A stretch of 64,000 nucleotides of DNA from Nocardia abscessus NBRC 100374 (GTDB lineage: Bacteria; Actinomycetota; Actinomycetes; Mycobacteriales; Mycobacteriaceae): positions 44,955 to 108,954 of the forward strand of contig NZ_BAFP01000025.1 in assembly GCF_000308455.1 (NCBI RefSeq), written 5' to 3'. A program made the translations under genes and the position numbers. Of this stretch, positions 17,246 through 25,658 are shown in pieces. The notes below the pieces were generated by a model. That model was not told where the DNA came from, ran no database searches, and was given only the letters and a program-made list of their open reading frames with translations. Position 1 is the stretch's first letter, and each line of letters begins with the position of its first letter.

Positions 17246-18727
17246 TCAGCTGTCGCGGGCGGCGGCGACACCCGCGCGGCGGCCGAAGAACGTGCCGTCG
17301 CCCAGCGATGTGCCGCTGATGTAGCCCTCGCCGTGCAGGTTGCTCGCGGCCCGCCCGGCGGCGAACAGCCCGGGGATCGCGGTGCCGTCGATGTCGAGCA
17401 CGGCGCCGTCGAGCGAGGTGTGCAGGCCGCCGAGGGTGAAGACGGAGGCGCCGGTACCGCGGCGCTCACCCGCCTGCGCCGGTGGCCGGACTCCCGCCCG
17501 CACATCTATCGCGGCGAACGGAGGTTCCAGGGGGCGCACCCAGCGCGCCGCCTTCCCGAACTCCGGATCCGCGCCGTGCGAAGCGAACGCGTTGTACCTG
17601 CGGACGGTGTCGCGCAGAGCGGCACCCGGCACGCCCATGAGGTCGGCGAGTTCCTCGACCGTTTCGGCCACGTGCGTGGGCCGCACGCCCCACCGCTGCG
17701 GTTCCGGCACCTCGTCGTAGGCCCGTTCGTCCAGCACGACCCAGGTGTCCATGCCCTGCCCGAACAGCGCCGCCTGACCGATGCGACCGGGATAGGTGTC
17801 CTCGTTGACGAACCGCTGCCCACGCCCGTTCACCACCATGCCGCGCGCGGCGAGGCCGGGGATGAGCGAGATGCCGACCTGACCGGTACCCATGTGCCGC
17901 ACGCCCGCGCCGATCGCCTGCGCCATCCGGATGCCGCTGCCGTCGTCGGTGCCCGCGCTCACCTTGGTGTGCCCCAGCAGTTTCGGGGCGTGGGCGGCGA
18001 GCATGGCGTCGTTGTCGACGAATCCGCCGGTGGTCAGCACGACGCCGCGGCGGGCGCGGACGGCCAGCTCCGCGCCGTACCGCCGGGCCACGACACCGGC
18101 GACCGTGCCGTCGCCCGCGACGATCAGGCACGTCGCGCGAGTATCGAAAAGTGTTGTCACACCGGCGGATCGGGCGGCCTCGGCAAGGCGGTCCATCAGC
18201 AGCTTGCCGCCGAAGTCGCCGGCGGTGGGGCGATGGCCGCGCGGCGCGGGCGTGGCGAGTTCGGCGAACGGCCTGCTGTTCTCCCCCAGCCACATGAGCC
18301 CGTCGTCCGTGGGCGGCACCCACGTGGGCGCGTCCCACAGGGTGGGTTTGAACGGCACGCCGCGATCGGCCAGCCAGTGGAAATGCGCGACGCTGTCCTC
18401 GCTGTAACGAGCGAGCTTGTCCGGGTCGGCGCCGGGACCGAGTGCGGCGCCGAGGAAGGCGGCCATGGCCGCGGAGTCGTCGTCGAATCCGCACGCCTGC
18501 TGGATCGGCGTGCCGCCGCCGAGGTAGATCTCGCCGCCGGACAGGGCCGACGCGCCACCCGGGCCACCCATCCGGTCGAGTACCAGCACCCGCGCGCCCG
18601 CCGTCGCCGCTTCGAATGCCGCCGCTGCCCCGGCGCATCCGTAGCCGACCACCAGCACGTCGGTCTCGATGTCGTAGGCGCGTATTTCGGCGACCTCGCG
18701 GGGCGCGACCGAATTCCGACCACTCAT
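17246..18727 (-). CDS. FAD-dependent 3-ketosteroid dehydrogenase, Kst4D-like
   Basis: 493-residue flavoprotein of the succinate dehydrogenase/fumarate reductase-KstD superfamily. The N-terminal FAD motif is VLVVGYGCAGAAAAFEA; further motifs are GGEIYLGGGTPIQQA, TPAPRGH, GVVLTTGGF and the C-terminal GLFAAGRAASN...GEGYISGTSLGDGTFFGRRAG. The LGGGTPxQQA and APRGH segments resemble the Rhodococcus delta-4-(5-alpha)-dehydrogenase, which introduces the C4-C5 double bond. ATG at 18727 has a GGAAGG site upstream. It is divergent from the epimerase/PEP-swivel gene around a strong palindrome. A delta-1 activity or a non-steroid substrate cannot be excluded. Confidence 0.82.
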   Translation of the reverse strand: MSGRNSVAPREVAEIRAYDIETDVLVVGYGCAGAAAAFEAATAGARVLVLDRMGGPGGASALSGGEIYLGGGTPIQQACGFDDDSAAMAAFLGAALGPGADPDKLARYSEDSVAHFHWLADRGVPFKPTLWDAPTWVPPTDDGLMWLGENSRPFAELATPAPRGHRPTAGDFGGKLLMDRLAEAARSAGVTTLFDTRATCLIVAGDGTVAGVVARRYGAELAVRARRGVVLTTGGFVDNDAMLAAHAPKLLGHTKVSAGTDDGSGIRMAQAIGAGVRHMGTGQVGISLIPGLAARGMVVNGRGQRFVNEDTYPGRIGQAALFGQGMDTWVVLDERAYDEVPEPQRWGVRPTHVAETVEELADLMGVPGAALRDTVRRYNAFASHGADPEFGKAARWVRPLEPPFAAIDVRAGVRPPAQAGERRGTGASVFTLGGLHTSLDGAVLDIDGTAIPGLFAAGRAASNLHGEGYISGTSLGDGTFFGRRAGVAAARDS

Positions 18728-18788
18728 GGCAACGACCTTCCCCTTCCACAGGTGGTGGCCGCCGGTCCGTCTTGGTGAGCGACCCACC

Positions 18789-18806
18789 GGTCCCGTTCAT
18801 CGGGAC
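18789..18806. promoter_or_regulatory. 18-bp island palindrome between kst4D-like gene and epimerase fusion
   Basis: GGTCCCG-TTCAT-CGGGAC has perfect six-base arms GTCCCG/CGGGAC around a five-base spacer. It sits in the 163-bp divergent gap, 62 bp from the flavoprotein start and 84 bp from the epimerase start, so it could control both directions. Confidence 0.7.
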
Positions 18807-18890
18807 TGCGAGCCGTCGCTCGCTCACCCGGTGGCGATGGTGTGTGAACGGCGTCACGTCTGCGTGGACGCCAGCGAGGAGGAATTGTTC

Positions 18891-21293
18891 ATGCGGGTCC
18901 TGGTCACCGGAATTTCCGATCCGACCGGTCGCGCGGTGGCGCGCATGCTGCTGGCCGCCGGTTACCAAGTCGTCGGGCTCGACCGTGAGCGGCACCGGTA
19001 CGTCGACCCACGGGTCCAGGTGATCACCGGCGATCCGGCCGGTCCATCGAACTGCGCACAGGCCGTCGCCGGCTGCGCGACGGTGGTACACCTCGGCGGT
19101 TCGCACGCCGCGATCGCCGAGGCGGCCCGAGCCGCCGGAGCCCGGATCGTGGTCCCCGTGGTCGCGGGTTCGGATTCGATCGCCGCCGACGTCGTCCGAT
19201 CCAGCGAAGTGCAGGCTCTGATCGTGCGCACCGCGCCGGTGGCGGGCAGGCGTATCGAGCGCGAGAATTGGCGCATCCTGGCGCCGTTGCTGGGTTCTCG
19301 CCGGACGAGCGGGCCGCAGGTGCTGCACACCGACGACTTCGAACGTTTCCTGGTGCTGGCCGCGGGGTCGCCGCGCACCGGCGTTGTCGAACTGGCCGCC
19401 TCCGGCGTGATTTCGCACGAGGAGGCGCGCCGCATCGTCCGGGCGGCAGGCACGCGGACGTCCCGATGGGTGTCCCGCACCCGGGATGTACCGCTGCTGG
19501 ACGCGACGGCGGCGCGCGAGGAGTGGGGCTTCCGCTGTGGCTGGAACGCTTCGGACGTCGCTGCCGACATCGTCCGCGGTCTCGTCGGCCGCAGGTTCGA
19601 TGGGGACGACTTCGTCACCGAGGCCGGCGCGATCCCCTTGCCCAGCTACGTGATACCCACTCGGGCGAGCACGTCCGACGGGCATGCCCTGGTGTCGGTC
19701 GCACCGGACGGACTCGAGGGCGAGTTCGACGATCGCGTCGACCCGGCCTATCCGGTGCACACCGCGACGAATACCTCCGAGGCGCTGCCCGGGCCGTTGA
19801 CACCGCTGACCGTCGACCTGCAAGCGGGCGCGATCCGGCTGGCCAACGCGGCGATGGGCCGGATGATCGCGCTGGAGGGAATAGCGCTGGAGCACTGGAC
19901 CAGTCGCGTGACGACCGTGCTCGGCCACCACATCTACATCAACGCCTCCATCGGCGTGCTGGCCGCGGAGAATATGCCGGGCTGGGACGAGCAGAGCATC
20001 CGTCGCGACGTCTACGGCAACATCCCGGCGGAGATCTCCCTGACCCCGCACGGCAAACCACCCACGCCGACCGGCTTCGCCAGTACCCGCGCCACGTGGC
20101 GCGCGGCGGGCCGGGTGCTGCGCACCGCGCTGCGGTATCGCGAGACCACCGAGGGGATCAACGCCGCGGCGCATCAGGAATGCATGGGCGCCGAGGCGAT
20201 TCGCGAACTCACCGACGAGCAACTCCATGCCAGAGCACTGCTGTGGCGGGACCGGCTGAATCAGTCCTGGGCGGCGGCATCCATCGGCGTGATGATGACC
20301 GGCGCGGCGACGGCCATCCATTCCCGCGGTAAGGAATCCGCGGCCGTGCCGATCGATCTGGAGCGGCTGGAGTCGGCCCGCACCATGCTCGCCGTCGAAC
20401 GGCTCGCCGGATTGTGCCGCACCGACACCGCGTTGCACAAAGCGGCACACGCGGGGGACGTCACCACGGCTCGGGCGATCTCCCCGGCTTTCTCCGCCGC
20501 CCTGGACGAGGAGCTCCGGAAGGTCGGGCACCGTGGACCGGGTGAGTGCGAACTGCTCAACCCGACTTTCGGTGATCGACCCGAACTGCTGGTGATCGCC
20601 GCCGCCCGAGCCGCCGAGATGCCCGCACCCGAGCGGGAGCCGGTCGACCCGTCGCCGGTGCGCACCGCGCGGATGGCGGCCGGTGCGACGATGGCGCGCG
20701 AACGCGTCCGCGATGCCGTCGTCCGGTACACCCACTGCCTGCGCCTCGCCGTGCGCGAGCGAGCGGAACGGCTGATCCGGGCCGGGCGGCTCCAGCAAGC
20801 CGAGGACGCCTGCTTCCTCACGCTCGATGAGATCCTTTGGGCGCCCACCGACATGGCCGAGCGCGTAGCACGTCGGCGGGCGGAGCTGACCCGGTTGCAG
20901 GGCGTGCGGATGCCGGATGTGATCGCGGGCGATTGGGCGCCGCTACCGGACGTGGACGCTCTGGCGCCCGGGGAGAGCCTGACCGGTATCGGGGTGTGCC
21001 CAGGGGTCGTGGAGGGCACGGTGAAACGGGTGCTGTCCCTCGACGACGACATCGATCCGGGCGACATCCTGGTGGCCTCGGTCACCGACACCGGGCACAC
21101 CGCGATGTTCGCCTACGCGGCCGCGGTGGTCACCGACATCGGCGGCTCGGCTTCACACGCCGCCATCGTGGCCCGGGAATTCGGCATCCCTTGCGTCGTC
21201 GACACCAAGACCGCGAGCACCGGCCTGGCCGATGGGCAGCGGGTGCGCGTCGACGGATCGGCCGGCACGGTCACCCTGCTCGCCGACGCCTGA
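18891..21293 (+). CDS. NAD-dependent epimerase fused to PEP-utilising swivel domain
   Basis: 800 residues. The first ~270 form an NAD(P)-binding epimerase-like Rossmann domain (MRVLVTGISDPTGRAVARML). A helical central region resembles linker regions of PEP-synthase and rifampin-phosphotransferase proteins. The last ~100 residues are a phosphohistidine swivel domain with GGSASHAAIVAREFGIPCVV; the phospho-accepting His is about residue 756. No ATP-grasp domain and no PEP/pyruvate barrel are present, so a phosphoryl donor must come from another protein. GAGGAGGA at 18876-18883 fixes ATG 18891. From memory, M. tuberculosis Rv2047c (about 854 residues) has this architecture; its function is unknown. 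Confidence 0.85.
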   Translation: MRVLVTGISDPTGRAVARMLLAAGYQVVGLDRERHRYVDPRVQVITGDPAGPSNCAQAVAGCATVVHLGGSHAAIAEAARAAGARIVVPVVAGSDSIAADVVRSSEVQALIVRTAPVAGRRIERENWRILAPLLGSRRTSGPQVLHTDDFERFLVLAAGSPRTGVVELAASGVISHEEARRIVRAAGTRTSRWVSRTRDVPLLDATAAREEWGFRCGWNASDVAADIVRGLVGRRFDGDDFVTEAGAIPLPSYVIPTRASTSDGHALVSVAPDGLEGEFDDRVDPAYPVHTATNTSEALPGPLTPLTVDLQAGAIRLANAAMGRMIALEGIALEHWTSRVTTVLGHHIYINASIGVLAAENMPGWDEQSIRRDVYGNIPAEISLTPHGKPPTPTGFASTRATWRAAGRVLRTALRYRETTEGINAAAHQECMGAEAIRELTDEQLHARALLWRDRLNQSWAAASIGVMMTGAATAIHSRGKESAAVPIDLERLESARTMLAVERLAGLCRTDTALHKAAHAGDVTTARAISPAFSAALDEELRKVGHRGPGECELLNPTFGDRPELLVIAAARAAEMPAPEREPVDPSPVRTARMAAGATMARERVRDAVVRYTHCLRLAVRERAERLIRAGRLQQAEDACFLTLDEILWAPTDMAERVARRRAELTRLQGVRMPDVIAGDWAPLPDVDALAPGESLTGIGVCPGVVEGTVKRVLSLDDDIDPGDILVASVTDTGHTAMFAYAAAVVTDIGGSASHAAIVAREFGIPCVVDTKTASTGLADGQRVRVDGSAGTVTLLADA

Positions 21294-21372
21294 ACTGTGG
21301 CCGGGGTCGCGCACTCCGGCCATCTGCCGGCTCGGCGTCGCCGGGCCGCGACCCTATGGAAGGAATGATCCA

Positions 21373-22278
21373 GTGACGATTTCGCGTGCCATTCGCGGTG
21401 CGATGACCGGTGTCGCCGCCGCATTGATCGCCGTGTTCCCGTCCACCACGACCGCGCTGGCGGGCCCTGGGCTCGTGCACACCGTGCACGACCGTTCCAT
21501 GCACCTATCGGCAGCCCCGAATGCCCGGGATATCGGTGACTATCCCACCCAGGGCGATGGCAAACTGCGTACGGGCGTCGTTTTCCGCACCGACGCCCTG
21601 GACAAGCTCACCGCCGCCGACCAGCAGAAGCTGGTGACCTCCGGCATCACCAAGGTGATCGATTTCCGCAGCCCGGCGGAGTCCGGGGCCAACCCCGACA
21701 AGCTGCCCGCGTCGATTCCTTCGCTCGCCCGTCCGGTGTACGACCCGGGCAACGATTTCTACGTGATGGTGGGCAAGGCAGTGCAGGGCGGTCCTGCGGT
21801 GCAGCAGCAGATGTTCGGTGACGGCAAGGCCGCCGGAATCATGCGCGACTACTACCGCTGGATGGTCACCGACGCGACGGCCCGCACGCAGTTCGGGGCC
21901 ACCATCCGCGATATCGCGACCGCGAACGGGCCGGTGCTGTTCCACTGCACCGCGGGCAAAGACCGCACCGGCTGGATGACCGCGATCCTGATGACGGCGC
22001 TCGGTGTCCCGAAGGGCCAGGTGTACAAGGACTATCTGGAATCGAACGACAATCTGGCCGCGGGAAACAAGGCGCTGATGGACGGCCTGGTGGCCAAAGG
22101 GCTGGTCACCGATCCCGCGCTGTTCGATCCGATCCTCGGCGTGAGCGGTGACTACCTCGACGCCGCCTTCGACCAGGCCGGTGCGTCGTTCGGGTCGTTC
22201 GACCGGTTCGTCTCCGACGGGCTCGGCATCGACGGCGCGACGCTGGAAGCGCTGAAAGGCAAGCTGCTGCCTCAGTAG
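21373..22278 (+). CDS. Secreted tyrosine-protein phosphatase
   Basis: 301 residues. The first ~30 form a signal peptide with a hydrophobic core and an AxA-type end (TTTALA-GPG). The mature part is a dual-specificity/PtpB-like phosphatase: NARDIGDYPT, VVFRTDALDKLTAAD, KVIDFRSPAE, and the P-loop HCTAGKDRTG with catalytic Cys192 and Arg198. The GTG start at 21373 follows an AAGGA site. It begins 80 bp after the epimerase/swivel gene on the same strand and ends at a strong hairpin terminator. It probably acts on phosphotyrosine or phospholipids outside the membrane; the target is unknown. Confidence 0.88.
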   Translation: MTISRAIRGAMTGVAAALIAVFPSTTTALAGPGLVHTVHDRSMHLSAAPNARDIGDYPTQGDGKLRTGVVFRTDALDKLTAADQQKLVTSGITKVIDFRSPAESGANPDKLPASIPSLARPVYDPGNDFYVMVGKAVQGGPAVQQQMFGDGKAAGIMRDYYRWMVTDATARTQFGATIRDIATANGPVLFHCTAGKDRTGWMTAILMTALGVPKGQVYKDYLESNDNLAAGNKALMDGLVAKGLVTDPALFDPILGVSGDYLDAAFDQAGASFGSFDRFVSDGLGIDGATLEALKGKLLPQ

Positions 22279-22283
22279 TCGTA

Positions 22284-22332
22284 GACGAGAGAGCGGGCCG
22301 GTGGATGGTATCCACCGGCCCGCTCTCTCGTC
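22284..22332. terminator. Perfect 23-bp bidirectional terminator hairpin
   Basis: Two 23-base perfectly complementary arms (22284-22306 and 22310-22332) flank a GGT loop. The arms begin GACGAGAGAGCGGG and end CCCGCTCTCTCGTC. It sits between two convergent phosphatase genes, ending 6 bp after the first stop. No U-tract is seen, usual in actinobacteria. Confidence 0.9.
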
Positions 22333-22388
22333 TGTCCGTGCTGTCGATCGTCACGGCTCCTGGTGTCCAGAAGTAGCGCGAGCGCGGA

Positions 22389-23177
22389 TCACAGTTCTGG
22401 CACGGTGAGCACTTCGCGCAGACGGGTCAGCTCCGCCCGGCTCAGACCGCTGGTCAGCAACCATTCGCCCGCGCCGCCGTGTTCGGCGGACAGATCGGCG
22501 AGGAAACGCCGCATCACGTCGGCTTCGACACCCAGGATGCCGGTGCTGACCGGGGGCAGGCCCGCGTAGGACGGGAGCGCGTCGAGCCGGTCGCGGACCC
22601 GCTGCATGCGTTCACCGGTGAGCGCGTAGTCCACCGCGATCGCCTCCGGCGGCACGCCGACCGCGTCGAGCAGCACCGCGGCGAGCACACCGGTGCGGTC
22701 CTTGCCCGCGGCACAGTGGAACAGCACCGAATGGCCGCCGGCGTCGACGACGAGCCGCACGGCCGCCAGGATGGAGTCGGCGCTGCCGGCCAGCAGCTTG
22801 CCGTAGAGGTCCACCAAGTCGACCCGGCCGGCGTCGGGGACCAGATCCCTTGCCGCCAGCGAGGATTGCGGCGACTTCCGCACCGGAAGGCATACCCGCC
22901 GCACATCCGTGCCTGCCAGCAGTCCGTAGCCCTCGCGCTCCACTTCGTCGGGCAGCCGCAGATCGATCAGCGTGCGCAGGCCGAGCGGTCCGAGCAGTTT
23001 CGCCAGATCGGCTTCGGTGAGATGCTGCGGAGTGCTGGAGCGGTAGACCACCCCGAGGCGGGTGGTCCCGCCGCCCCGCACGGGCAGCCCGCCCAGATCG
23101 CGCACGTTGTCGATCTGGGCGAACTCGACCCACCGGTCCTCCGGCACAGTGGCTTCTCCCGCGGTCTCAGTGGGCAC
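22389..23177 (-). CDS. Cytoplasmic tyrosine-protein phosphatase
   Basis: 262 residues of the same PtpB-like family as the convergent gene, but without a signal peptide. Motifs: NVRDLGGLPVRGGG, VVYRSSTPQHLTEAD, TLIDLRLPDEVE and P-loop HCAAGKDRTG with Cys155 and Arg161. Its GTG start overlaps the 3' end of the PPDK-like gene by 11 bases, so the two are co-transcribed and probably coupled. The pairing of a cytoplasmic phosphatase with an ATP-grasp/phosphohistidine protein suggests work on a phosphorylated small molecule or protein made by its partner (inference). Confidence 0.87.
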   Translation of the reverse strand: MPTETAGEATVPEDRWVEFAQIDNVRDLGGLPVRGGGTTRLGVVYRSSTPQHLTEADLAKLLGPLGLRTLIDLRLPDEVEREGYGLLAGTDVRRVCLPVRKSPQSSLAARDLVPDAGRVDLVDLYGKLLAGSADSILAAVRLVVDAGGHSVLFHCAAGKDRTGVLAAVLLDAVGVPPEAIAVDYALTGERMQRVRDRLDALPSYAGLPPVSTGILGVEADVMRRFLADLSAEHGGAGEWLLTSGLSRAELTRLREVLTVPEL

Positions 23178-25326
23178 GGCCGGCCGCCGCCTCGTCGGCG
23201 CGGCTCAGGCCGCACAGTCCGATCAGGTCCTCGTGCAGTTCGAACCACACGGTGTGGTAGCTGTCCAGCACGGGCCGCGCGACCCAGGCGTGATCACCGG
23301 CCGCGATCCGCTCGATCGCCTGCGCGAACCGGGCGGAGTAACGGGCCAGCCGCGGCGCGACGTCGCCGATCCGCCGCAGCAGCGGCTGCACCACACCGTG
23401 CAGTTCGCTCAGCCGGGCCAGTACCGCACCGTCGTAGTCGGTGTCGGCGTGATCGTTGACAGTGGCCGGATCCTTCATCTGCCACGCGGTCACGATCTGC
23501 TTGAGATCGCCGTTGAACGCACAGAATTCGGCATAGACGGAGGCGATCTGGGCCCGGTCGACCGCCCGTCGCTCCGTCGCCAGCAGGCCGTCCAAGTACT
23601 GTCTGCCTTCCGGTGTGAGGCGCACCCCGATCGGCGTGGCGGCGCAGAGGCCTTGGGCCACCAGCTCCTCGCATCGGACGGCGACGGACTCGGCCGCCGC
23701 ACCGACGCCCGCGGCGAGCGCGTCGTGCGCGGCACGGCCTTTGATCCCGATCAGCCGCAGCAGATCGAGGTCGGGAATGTCGGTCACCGTCGCCGAGGGC
23801 TCCGCCTCGTTTCGGGTGGGGCCCGCGGCCGCCCGCGCGTCCAGCCACGCCGCCAATCCGTCGACGTCGGTGCCCGCCCAGCCGGCCAGCCTGCCCGCAT
23901 CCGCGAGGGTGCTCGCGTCGACGGCTCTGCCTTCGACCCGGCCCGGCCACACCGTGCCCGCGCCCCCGTCCACGGTGACGAGCCTGCCGACGAGCGCCGC
24001 GACGACGCCCGGACCGCAGCCGACCACGCACGGCCTGCCGATTTCACGGCTGACCAGCGCGGCATGCGACGTGACGCCGCCCAGTCCGGTGACGATCCCG
24101 CGAGCGGCGATCATGCCGTGCAGATCGTCGGGGCTGGTGGTCGGGCGCACCAGGATCACGTCCTCGCCGGCCTCGGCGCGGCGCTCCGCCTCGTGCGGAT
24201 CGCTCACGGCGACGCCCGCCGCCAGTCCTGGACAAGCGGATTCACCGCGGGCCAGCGGTGCCCCGGTGGTCTCACCGGTCGCCGGACGCAGCACGGCCCG
24301 CACCTGCTCGGCGGTGACCCGGCTCAGCGCCTCGTCGGTCCCGATGAGTCCCTCCTCGGCCATCGCCACCGCGGCCCGCACCGCCGCCCGCGCCGAGCGC
24401 TTGGCGGGGCGGGACTGCAACAGCCACAGTGCGCCGGATTCGACGGTGAATTCGATGTCCTGGATATCGCGGCCATCGCGTTCCAGCAGGTCGGCCGCCG
24501 CGACGAGTTGGCGGTGGACCTGCGGCTGCGCGGCGGCCAGCTCCGCCAGCGGTCGCGGGGTCGTCCGGCCCGACACCACGTCCTCGCCCTGTCCCCCGAC
24601 CAGCCATTCGCCGAACATCGCGCGCTCCCCGGTGTTCGGGTTGCGGCTGAACAGCACACCGGTGCCGGATTTCTCGTCGAGATTGCCGAAGACCATGGCC
24701 TGCACCGTCACCGCGGTGCCCAGGGTTCCGGACACGCCGCGATTGCGCCGGTAGGTCTGCGCCCGGGGCGAATCCCAGGACCGGAACACGGCGCTGATGG
24801 CCGCGCGCAACTGCTCCCACGGGTCCTCGGGCACCGCACCGGCCGGATCACCCAACACGGTCTCGCGATATTGGGTGCGAAAGCGTTCCCGGGTATCGCC
24901 CGCGTAGTCCGAGTTACCGGTCTCCGCCGCCAGCGCTCGTGCGACAACCTCGTTCATGCCGAGGTTCAGCACCGTGTCCATCATCCCCGGCATGCTCACC
25001 GCCGCACCCGAGCGCACCGACACCAGCAGCGGGCGGGCGCCGGATCCGAAGCTCCGTCCGGTACCTCGTTCCAGCGCGGCGATGCCCGCGCGGACCGCAC
25101 ACCAGATGTCCTTGCTGATCACTCCACGCGCCGCGAAGTCGGCCCAGCCGTCGATGGTGATGACGAACGCGGGCGGCACGGCGAGACCGAGTGCGCGCAT
25201 GCGGTTGACGCTCCATGCTTTCCCGCCGATTCGGTCCCGCGACAGCGAACAGGCACCGTCGAGTTCGACGACCGCCGCGCCCGCTGCCTCGTCGTTTCGC
25301 TCCGCTAGCTCTGCTCCGGCGGTCAT
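23167..25326 (-). CDS. PPDK/PEP-synthase-like protein lacking the C-terminal barrel
   Basis: 719 residues. The N-terminal ATP-grasp part resembles pyruvate phosphate dikinase (IGGKAWSVNRMRALGLAVPP, VSVRSGAAVSMPGMMDTVLN, GVLFSRNPNTGE, DIEFTVESGALWLLQSRPAKR). A swivel domain follows with the phosphohistidine motif GGVTSHAALVSREIGRPCVV, His421. Residues from about 440 on show no PEP/pyruvate TIM barrel and no known catalytic Cys motif; they look like a helical domain with a MarR-like segment (CEELVAQGLCAATP). M. tuberculosis PpdK is likewise short (about 490 residues, from memory). It may phosphorylate an acceptor other than pyruvate. AAGGAG precedes ATG 25326. Confidence 0.85.
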   Translation of the reverse strand: MTAGAELAERNDEAAGAAVVELDGACSLSRDRIGGKAWSVNRMRALGLAVPPAFVITIDGWADFAARGVISKDIWCAVRAGIAALERGTGRSFGSGARPLLVSVRSGAAVSMPGMMDTVLNLGMNEVVARALAAETGNSDYAGDTRERFRTQYRETVLGDPAGAVPEDPWEQLRAAISAVFRSWDSPRAQTYRRNRGVSGTLGTAVTVQAMVFGNLDEKSGTGVLFSRNPNTGERAMFGEWLVGGQGEDVVSGRTTPRPLAELAAAQPQVHRQLVAAADLLERDGRDIQDIEFTVESGALWLLQSRPAKRSARAAVRAAVAMAEEGLIGTDEALSRVTAEQVRAVLRPATGETTGAPLARGESACPGLAAGVAVSDPHEAERRAEAGEDVILVRPTTSPDDLHGMIAARGIVTGLGGVTSHAALVSREIGRPCVVGCGPGVVAALVGRLVTVDGGAGTVWPGRVEGRAVDASTLADAGRLAGWAGTDVDGLAAWLDARAAAGPTRNEAEPSATVTDIPDLDLLRLIGIKGRAAHDALAAGVGAAAESVAVRCEELVAQGLCAATPIGVRLTPEGRQYLDGLLATERRAVDRAQIASVYAEFCAFNGDLKQIVTAWQMKDPATVNDHADTDYDGAVLARLSELHGVVQPLLRRIGDVAPRLARYSARFAQAIERIAAGDHAWVARPVLDSYHTVWFELHEDLIGLCGLSRADEAAAGRAH

Positions 25327-25475
25327 GTCACTCCTTAGCACTCACTGAACACCGCGCGCCCCAGCGCGCTTCGGATCTGGTATAGCGGACTGTGCCGTGC
25401 CGGGTGCGAACCGCGGCGCGCACACCTGTCGCCCGATTCGAGCGTGCCGTGCCTGCGGTCACATGCCGTAGCCGT

Positions 25476-25493
25476 GGTCCCGCTGAGCAGGAT
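25476..25493. promoter_or_regulatory. 18-bp island palindrome, copy 1 in PPDK-fadD3 gap
   Basis: GGTCCCG-CTGAG-CAGGAT is one of two sites in the 332-bp divergent gap between the PPDK-like gene and the FadD3-like gene. The left arm is perfect; the right arm has two changes. Apart from the two sites, no gene is seen in this gap. Confidence 0.5.
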
Positions 25494-25589
25494 CGACGAC
25501 CGCGCCCGTTCGAGCAGGTCCCACGGCCGCCGGTACGGCGACAGCGCGCGAGTATCCGCTCGGCACGATGCGTGTCTCGGGAAGGAATG

Positions 25590-25607
25590 GTTCCCGGTCA
25601 GCGGGAC
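25590..25607. promoter_or_regulatory. 18-bp island palindrome, copy 2 in PPDK-fadD3 gap
   Basis: GTTCCCG-GTCAG-CGGGAC, with perfect inner arms CCCG/CGGG, lies 52 bp upstream of the FadD3-like ATG. With the copy at 25476 it forms a spaced pair, as is common for cooperative regulators. Confidence 0.65.
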
Positions 25608-25658
25608 ATGTGGCGGTGATCGGACCGCATCGAGCGGTTGGTCCGGCACGATCGCCCC

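Noticed and set aside
17466..20798. 1110-codon minus-strand open frame across the Kst4D-like gene and epimerase fusion
   Set aside because: No domain is recognisable and it overlaps two real genes in other frames.
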